Assembly (NCBI GenBank): GCA_018398805.1
Contig: JAGFBZ010000940.1
Location: 1,252,001-1,316,000, forward strand
Direction of reading: 5' to 3'
Source: Hirundichthys speculiger
Lineage: Eukaryota > Chordata > Actinopteri > Beloniformes > Exocoetidae
Length of the DNA: 64,000 bases
Part shown: positions 58,982-64,000 of the stretch, in pieces
Numbering within the stretch: the stretch's first letter is position 1
Layout of the letters: every line of letters starts with the position of its first letter
Made by a program: the position numbers and the translations under genes
The notes under the pieces: model-generated
The model's database searches: none
Seen by the model: only the letters and a program-made list of their open reading frames with translations
Told to the model about the DNA's origin: nothing

Positions 58982-60189
58982 TTTAAATTTAAAATTGAAA
59001 AAGTAATTGTTTTTAATGATGCAAATTAATCAGGTTTACGTTACCGCTGTTATATGTGTTGAGATGTGTGATGGAGTGAATCATACCCAGTTCTTACATG
59101 AATTATTACCACAGTTCTGCAGGAAACCTCACTATAAATGATTTAACAAAAATATGAAGAATCAGAAATACGATAAACATGATGTCATTATTACTTATCC
59201 CCCATACAGGTTTAACTCCATAAGAGTTTTACTGAATTAACAGCAAGAGAAAGACGGACAAAAAGCTCACTAAAGCACTGAATAATTAAGTAAAAACACT
59301 GCACGCTTTGCAGCAGCTGTTTCCATCCGTCTGGGTTCGTTTCCATCCGATCGTCCTCCACGTGCTCCACTGTCTGAGCGGCGTGTGGTCGTCTAAAATC
59401 TGCCGCCCATTCCTTCTCTGTGCAGACCGGCCGTTCCGCTCAGCCGCTCCGTCTTACCATAGTCCTCAAAAATTTGAGGAGGAGGATTGTGGGAAGAGAA
59501 ACGTACGGTCTCACAGACAGTGTGCAGTCACAACAATGACACAGAGAAAAACGGTCAGAAAGGAGAGGAAGTCCAGGGCTGTGCTGTCACGGTCATTTAT
59601 GATGAATATTTACTGTTATGCATGATAACTTTGAGCTACGTTTTTATCTGCAGCAACTGCACTGGTTTCAAGCTGCTTGCGTTTTAATTCCTTGTATCTG
59701 TGTTGGATCTTGGTTTTTGTTTCTTCAGAGATGTGTTGTTGTAGATACATCCATCACAAAGTACTCGGATCACTTTTTACCTTGAAATGTGTGGTAATGT
59801 GTTAAGGCAATTGTAGTAACTTTGTCAAATAAGCAGTGCTCTGACAATTTTACATGTCTAAAAGTGCCTTAAGAAAAAAAAAAAAAGTAGGAAAGATCTC
59901 TACGTGTTTTGGTTATCTGGTTATCTCTCGCTCTTCAGCGAGCAGCCATGTCTCAGATGTCAGTGTGCACGTGCAACCAGTGTGATGCCAGAGACACTGT
60001 TCACATAATGGAAGTTTTCTTTTTTTTTCTTTTTTTTTTTTTTTTTTTTTTAATATGAGACTAAAAGGCTGAGAACATCATGATGAAAAGCTCATTAGCA
60101 AGGTAACCCCTGATGCACACTTTGAATGTTCAAGTCCATCAGTCCAGAATCCACTCAGAGCTGGTCAGGAACGAAGGTTTTAACCTGTT
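58982..60189. other. wnt4 intron 1, non-coding
   Basis: Nothing recognised; a T-rich run lies at 60019-60051. Confidence 0.4.
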
Positions 60190-60382
60190 AGTGGATGGAT
60201 GGATGGTTGGATGGATGGATAGATGGATGGATGGTTGGATGGACAGATGGTTGGATGGATGGATGGATGGTTGGATGGATGGATAGATGGATGGATAGAT
60301 GGTTGGATGGATGGATAGATGGATGGATGGTTGGATGGACAGATGGTTGGATGGATGGATGGATGGATGGATGTGTGGATGG
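60190..60382. repeat. GGAT-type minisatellite
   Basis: TGGATGGATGGATGG, GGTTGGATGG and GATAGATGG variants alternate in a higher-order pattern. Both strands are open because the repeat lacks stops. Confidence 0.95.
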
Positions 60383-60465
60383 ATGAATGCAGGAACACTG
60401 ATGTCACCCAAACAGTTTGGAATTCATTTTATTTTTAATTTGGAGTCAAAAGTGACATTCAAGGG

Positions 60466-60473
<8 letters not shown>

Positions 60474-60525
<52 letters not shown>

Positions 60526-60531
60526 ATATAT
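60474..60531. repeat. TA microsatellite, left flank of hAT element
   Basis: About 23 TA units, then TGTGTGTATATAT. Confidence 0.95.
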
Positions 60532-61673
60532 TAGGGCTGGGCAAGTCAACGTGTTATCATCGCGTTAACTCATTAATTTATTGACGCCGACATTTATTTT
60601 ATCACGCGTTAACGCATGTTGCTCACATGCTTTTATTTTGAAAAGTCTGTAACTGGCTGCTCTGGAACCGGAAGATATTAGCAGGTAAAAGTGCAAAACA
60701 GCTAAAACAGACATGAAGAGCAGTAAAAATCTGTGAACTTTACAGTTCAGGTAGCAACTCAGGTAGCAATACTAACAGTTCTGTCTAAAAAAAAAATTCT
60801 GGACTGCAACAAAACTTTCGTTTTTGTTCCATCAGATCTGCTCCATGTGTTCACTGTCCTGCTGTTCTCTAGCTGGTTACTGCAGTGCGGCTCCATCTAG
60901 TGGCACAGATGTGTAATGACAACAGAAAGTCCAGTCCTCGATTATAAAACAAATTCAGTTCTGTGGCCCGTTTTTTCATTTCGTATTTTTGATCCAAGTC
61001 TAAAATTTATATATTAAAAAAAAAAAAAAAAAATGGTAAAAAAAAAATAAAAAGTGACATTTTATTACGTTTTTCGTTTTTTAATCTCACACAAAAAAAA
61101 TGAAAAATGTAATAAAATGTCACTTTTTTGTTTTTTGATTGATACACGGATTGGTAAAGTTACAGAACTTTAACATGGACATTTTTATTTTAAAGTTCTC
61201 CCAGACGGAGGATTCAACAGAAACAAGGTTATTTGTAACAACTGACAAGTTGAACTCCCCGTTAAAAGTTTCTGCTGTTACCTCAGAAATTACCTGTTTT
61301 AATGCCATGATTGTGCTGAGACACAGTCATTTTGTTGGATTTTGTTAGTAGACATTTTTAAAAAGAATTAAAAAAAAAACAAGATGACATTAATGGCCTG
61401 GCAGTGGCAATAGGTTTTATTTTATTTTACATTTTTTAAGATAAGATTTACACTAAATATGTGTTACTGACAAGTGCTGATGTTAAAAGTGTTTGAACAA
61501 CAAATGTTCTGGCACCTAGTTCATATGGCAGCTGGACATTTAAATAAAAGTGCATTTTACACTACTTTTGAATTCATTATTTGATTTTGCGTATACAATG
61601 CGATTAATCGTGATTAATCAGGGAAATAATGCGATTAATCACGATTAAAAATTTTAATCGTTGCCCAGCCCTA
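60532..61673. mobile_element. hAT-like non-autonomous element, copy 2 (TAGGGCTGGGC ends)
   Basis: The ends are TAGGGCTGGGCA and its complement (TGCCCAGCCCTA). The 8-bp flanks GTATATAT and ATACACAT differ at three positions, all transitions, consistent with a decayed TSD in TA-rich DNA. CGATTAATCGTGATTAATC palindromes lie near the right end. 60586-61205 aligns with the two arms at 3690 and 6033. Confidence 0.85.
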
Positions 61674-61681
61674 ATACACAT

Positions 61682-61682
61682 C

Positions 61683-61754
<72 letters not shown>
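61682..61754. repeat. TA microsatellite, right flank of hAT element
   Basis: About 33 TA units with small interruptions. With 60474-60531 it suggests insertion into a TA repeat. Confidence 0.95.
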
Positions 61755-61759
<5 letters not shown>

Positions 61760-61975
61760 TATGTACTTTTTTAACTTTTTTCTAAAGCCTCTGTATATTT
61801 GTCATAAGTACCAATATTTTTGGATGGAAATTATTTGTCGAAAGAGAGAGATTATTCGAGGCAGGTTTAGACTGTTACTGTTTAGAGTAACTGGTAATAT
61901 TAACTTCTGTCTGGGCTCCATGTACATTAACAAGGATCTAATTTAACTTATAGAAGTAATTACAGAAATATGGGA

Positions 61976-62125
61976 ATGGGAGTTTTTTTTGCTTGCCATT
62001 TTCTTTAATTTGATATTATAATATTAGTTAATGACATTTGCTCGGGGATCATGTTCTGGGTTTCTGTGAAGCACCTGGAGACCATTTGTATTAAAATAGA
62101 TGCTACAAATAAAACTGAATTAAAT
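61976..62125 (+). mobile_element. LINE 3'-tail family, copy 5
   Basis: TGACATTTGCTCGGGGATCA, GTGAAGCACCTGGAGACCAT and AGATGCTACAAATAAAACTG are the sense form of the tail family. Confidence 0.6.
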
Positions 62126-62985
62126 AATTGGAACAATGACAATAATTGGAACAATAATAATTCGGTCTAATCGATAAATTAATCTAATAAATGTATAAAT
62201 GTGTGTGTGACAGTGAGAGAAGCCAGTTTGGGTTGTGAAAGTTCCTGGAAGGTTCCTGGGTTAGAAAGGTGCTACAGTATATAAGCATCTTCTTCTTCTT
62301 CTGTTATTAATGTCCCATTTTGGTCATAATTAATGAAAACTACATGTGGTCAAATGTTTTACAAAGTTCCTAAACAACTTAATATAAACAACTTCTGGGG
62401 ATTAATGAATTTTATTGAAGTGGATTAATTGAAATCTTTGAAGAACGTACGGACTGGGTTGAAAATAAATAATACTATAACTGAATATAAAAAATTGCAA
62501 TTTTAGAAAATGTATCCAAAGAAAATAAAGAAGAGGATTAATTTCCACAGAATGAGGCTTAAAAAAAACCACAACACAGCATTTTTAGTTTGATGTTTAA
62601 TCCGTGCAAATATTCTTATATTCTTTTTTTATATTTTTTTCTGGACATTTTTAATTCTTTGAACTCAAGCGTTAACAGTTTTTCCTCCACGTCTCATCTG
62701 GTAACCTGATATTAGCTACATTTAGAAAAGCAAACCTTTGGTAAGACGACACAGACGAGTTTGAAAGAAAACCGCTAAAGATTTCTAGTTCTAGTCTCTG
62801 TCTCTGTGGAAGTCTCTTCTCTCTAATGATTTATATTAAAACATAAAAATAATACAACAGCATATTTATAAAGCGTCTTTGTAGTCCGGGAACCATTCAA
62901 GATGCTTTTACGTCGCCTGCTTTTACGCCTGCTGTGAAGTTGAAGTGTTGGTGCTGACCACTAACCTGCTGTGCTGCCGGAACCA
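62126..62985. other. wnt4 intron 1, non-coding
   Basis: Nothing recognised. Confidence 0.4.
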
Positions 62986-63640
62986 GGTTCCTGGTTCCGG
63001 CACCATGGTGGGACCTGCAGCTGCAGCGGGAACCATCAGCACCATGGTGAGACCTGCAGCTGCAGCAGGAACCAGCGGAGCCATGGTGGGACCAGCAGCT
63101 GCAGCAGGAACCAGCAGCACCATGGTGGGACCAGCAGCTGCAGCAGGAACCAGCAGCACCATGATGGGACCAGCAGCTGCAACAGGAACCAGCAGCACCA
63201 TGATGGGACCTGCAGCTGCAGCAGGAACCAGCAGCACCATGGTGGGACCAGCAGCTACAGCAGGAACCATCAGCACCACGGTGGGACCAGCAGCTGCAGC
63301 AGGAACCAGCAGCACCACGGTGGGACCAGCAGCTCCAGCAGGAACCAGCAGCACCATGGTGGGACCAGCAGCTGCAGCAGGAACCAGCACCACGGTGGGA
63401 CCAGCAGCTGCAGCAGGAACCAGCAGCACCAGGGACCAGCAGATGGGACAGCAGCAGCAGCACAGGCAGCACCGTGGTGGGACCAGCAGATGGCAGACAG
63501 CAGCTGGGACCAGCAGCTGCAGCAGGAACCAGCAGCACCGTGGTGGGACCAGCAGCTTCAGCAGGAACCAGCTGCACCACGGTGGGACCAGCAGCTGCAG
63601 CAGGAACCAGCAGCACCACGGTGGGACCAGCAGAAGTTCA
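62986..63640. repeat. 39-bp minisatellite open in all reading frames
   Basis: About 16 units based on GGTGGGACCAGCAGCTGCAG followed by CAGGAACCAGCAGCACCAT. Because 39 is a multiple of three and the unit has no stop in any frame, long open frames appear on both strands. One plus frame repeats TMVGPAAAAGTSS, another HHGGTSSCSRNQQ; a minus frame repeats VLLVPAAAAGPTM. No signal peptide, splice context or known family supports a protein. A shortened, more divergent stretch lies at 63430-63510. Confidence 0.95.
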
Positions 63641-64000
63641 TGCTACAGAACGATCCAGGACAACGTTAAACTGTGGTTCCAATACAAGAGCTCTGCATGT
63701 GGTGTTGCTGGAACTTCTCCGTCTCTCTCTAATCTAAAGGATTTTTAAACATTGTCTCTGACTGTCAGAAAAACCACAGCAGGTTTCAACCGTTTTGCAG
63801 CCGCACTTCAATGTGGAAACATGGATGAAGTCTAACTGATGTAATAGTGCCCTCTACAGGTCACTGCCGATCTTTCCCACCGTCTGTGTCCACTGTAGTG
63901 AGACGGAGCTCAGGTCACTCTCTGTATTAACGCATTCAGCTTACCCAAACCGTCTTCTTCCAGTCCTCCATGTCAGTAAAAATCCTGGACTCGACCTCTT
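63641..64000. other. wnt4 intron 1, window end
   Basis: No exon or element recognised. Confidence 0.4.

Noticed and set aside
60139..60568. Open frames rich in His-Pro-Ser-Ile or Trp-Met-Asp-Gly
   Set aside because: They are translations of the GGAT repeat on both strands.
62897..63748. Repetitive protein genes of 168-267 residues on both strands
   Set aside because: All frames are open only because the 39-bp unit lacks stops; there is no start context, signal peptide, splice evidence or known family.
42412..64000. A second wnt4 exon in the window
   Set aside because: I looked for a YLAKLSSVGS-type start and QVQ-CKRN-like coding on the plus strand and found none, though a by-eye scan is not exhaustive.

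Overview
This window is vertebrate nuclear DNA, almost certainly from a teleost fish (inferred). The only host coding sequence I recognise is the first coding exon of a Wnt4 gene. The rest is AT-rich and packed with repeat families I know from percomorph fish: hAT, Tc1/mariner, PIF/Harbinger, L2/CR1-like and other LINEs, a Penelope-like element and a tRNA-derived SINE. There are no operons, CRISPR arrays or bacterial genes. Transposon family names rest on motif recognition; no database search was possible. Boundaries given with a target-site duplication (TSD) were read directly from the sequence.

Layout. Positions 1 to about 41,700 are repeat-rich DNA upstream of the gene. They hold decayed LINEs (311-1990, 14.1-20.6 kb, 22.8-23.0 kb, 27.0-33.1 kb), a Harbinger element (4371-5680), a stack of three nested DNA transposons (9249-10712), a hAT element carrying a Tc1-type miniature element (17719-18568), an unclassified inverted-repeat element inside an L2 LINE (27889-29854), and a possible CACTA-like element (33131-35782). 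Positions 41,740-42,334 are a GC- and CpG-rich promoter and 5' leader. Exon 1 of wnt4 is 42335-42411, with a splice donor at 42412. From there to the end of the window I found no second exon, so intron 1 appears to exceed 21.5 kb. That intron holds two large minisatellites (17-bp unit, 47.8-50.4 kb; 39-bp unit, 63.0-63.6 kb), several complete hAT-type elements with intact TSDs, a Tc1 element split by a hAT element, and a LINE C-terminal fragment.

Biology. Wnt4 is a secreted, lipid-modified signalling glycoprotein; only its signal peptide and the first residues of the mature protein are here. All recognisable transposon proteins are broken (frameshifts, stops, deletions), so I see no element able to move itself. 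The most useful material is the insertion history, which can be ordered by which element interrupts which, and two elements I could not assign to a family (27889-29854 and 33131-35782).
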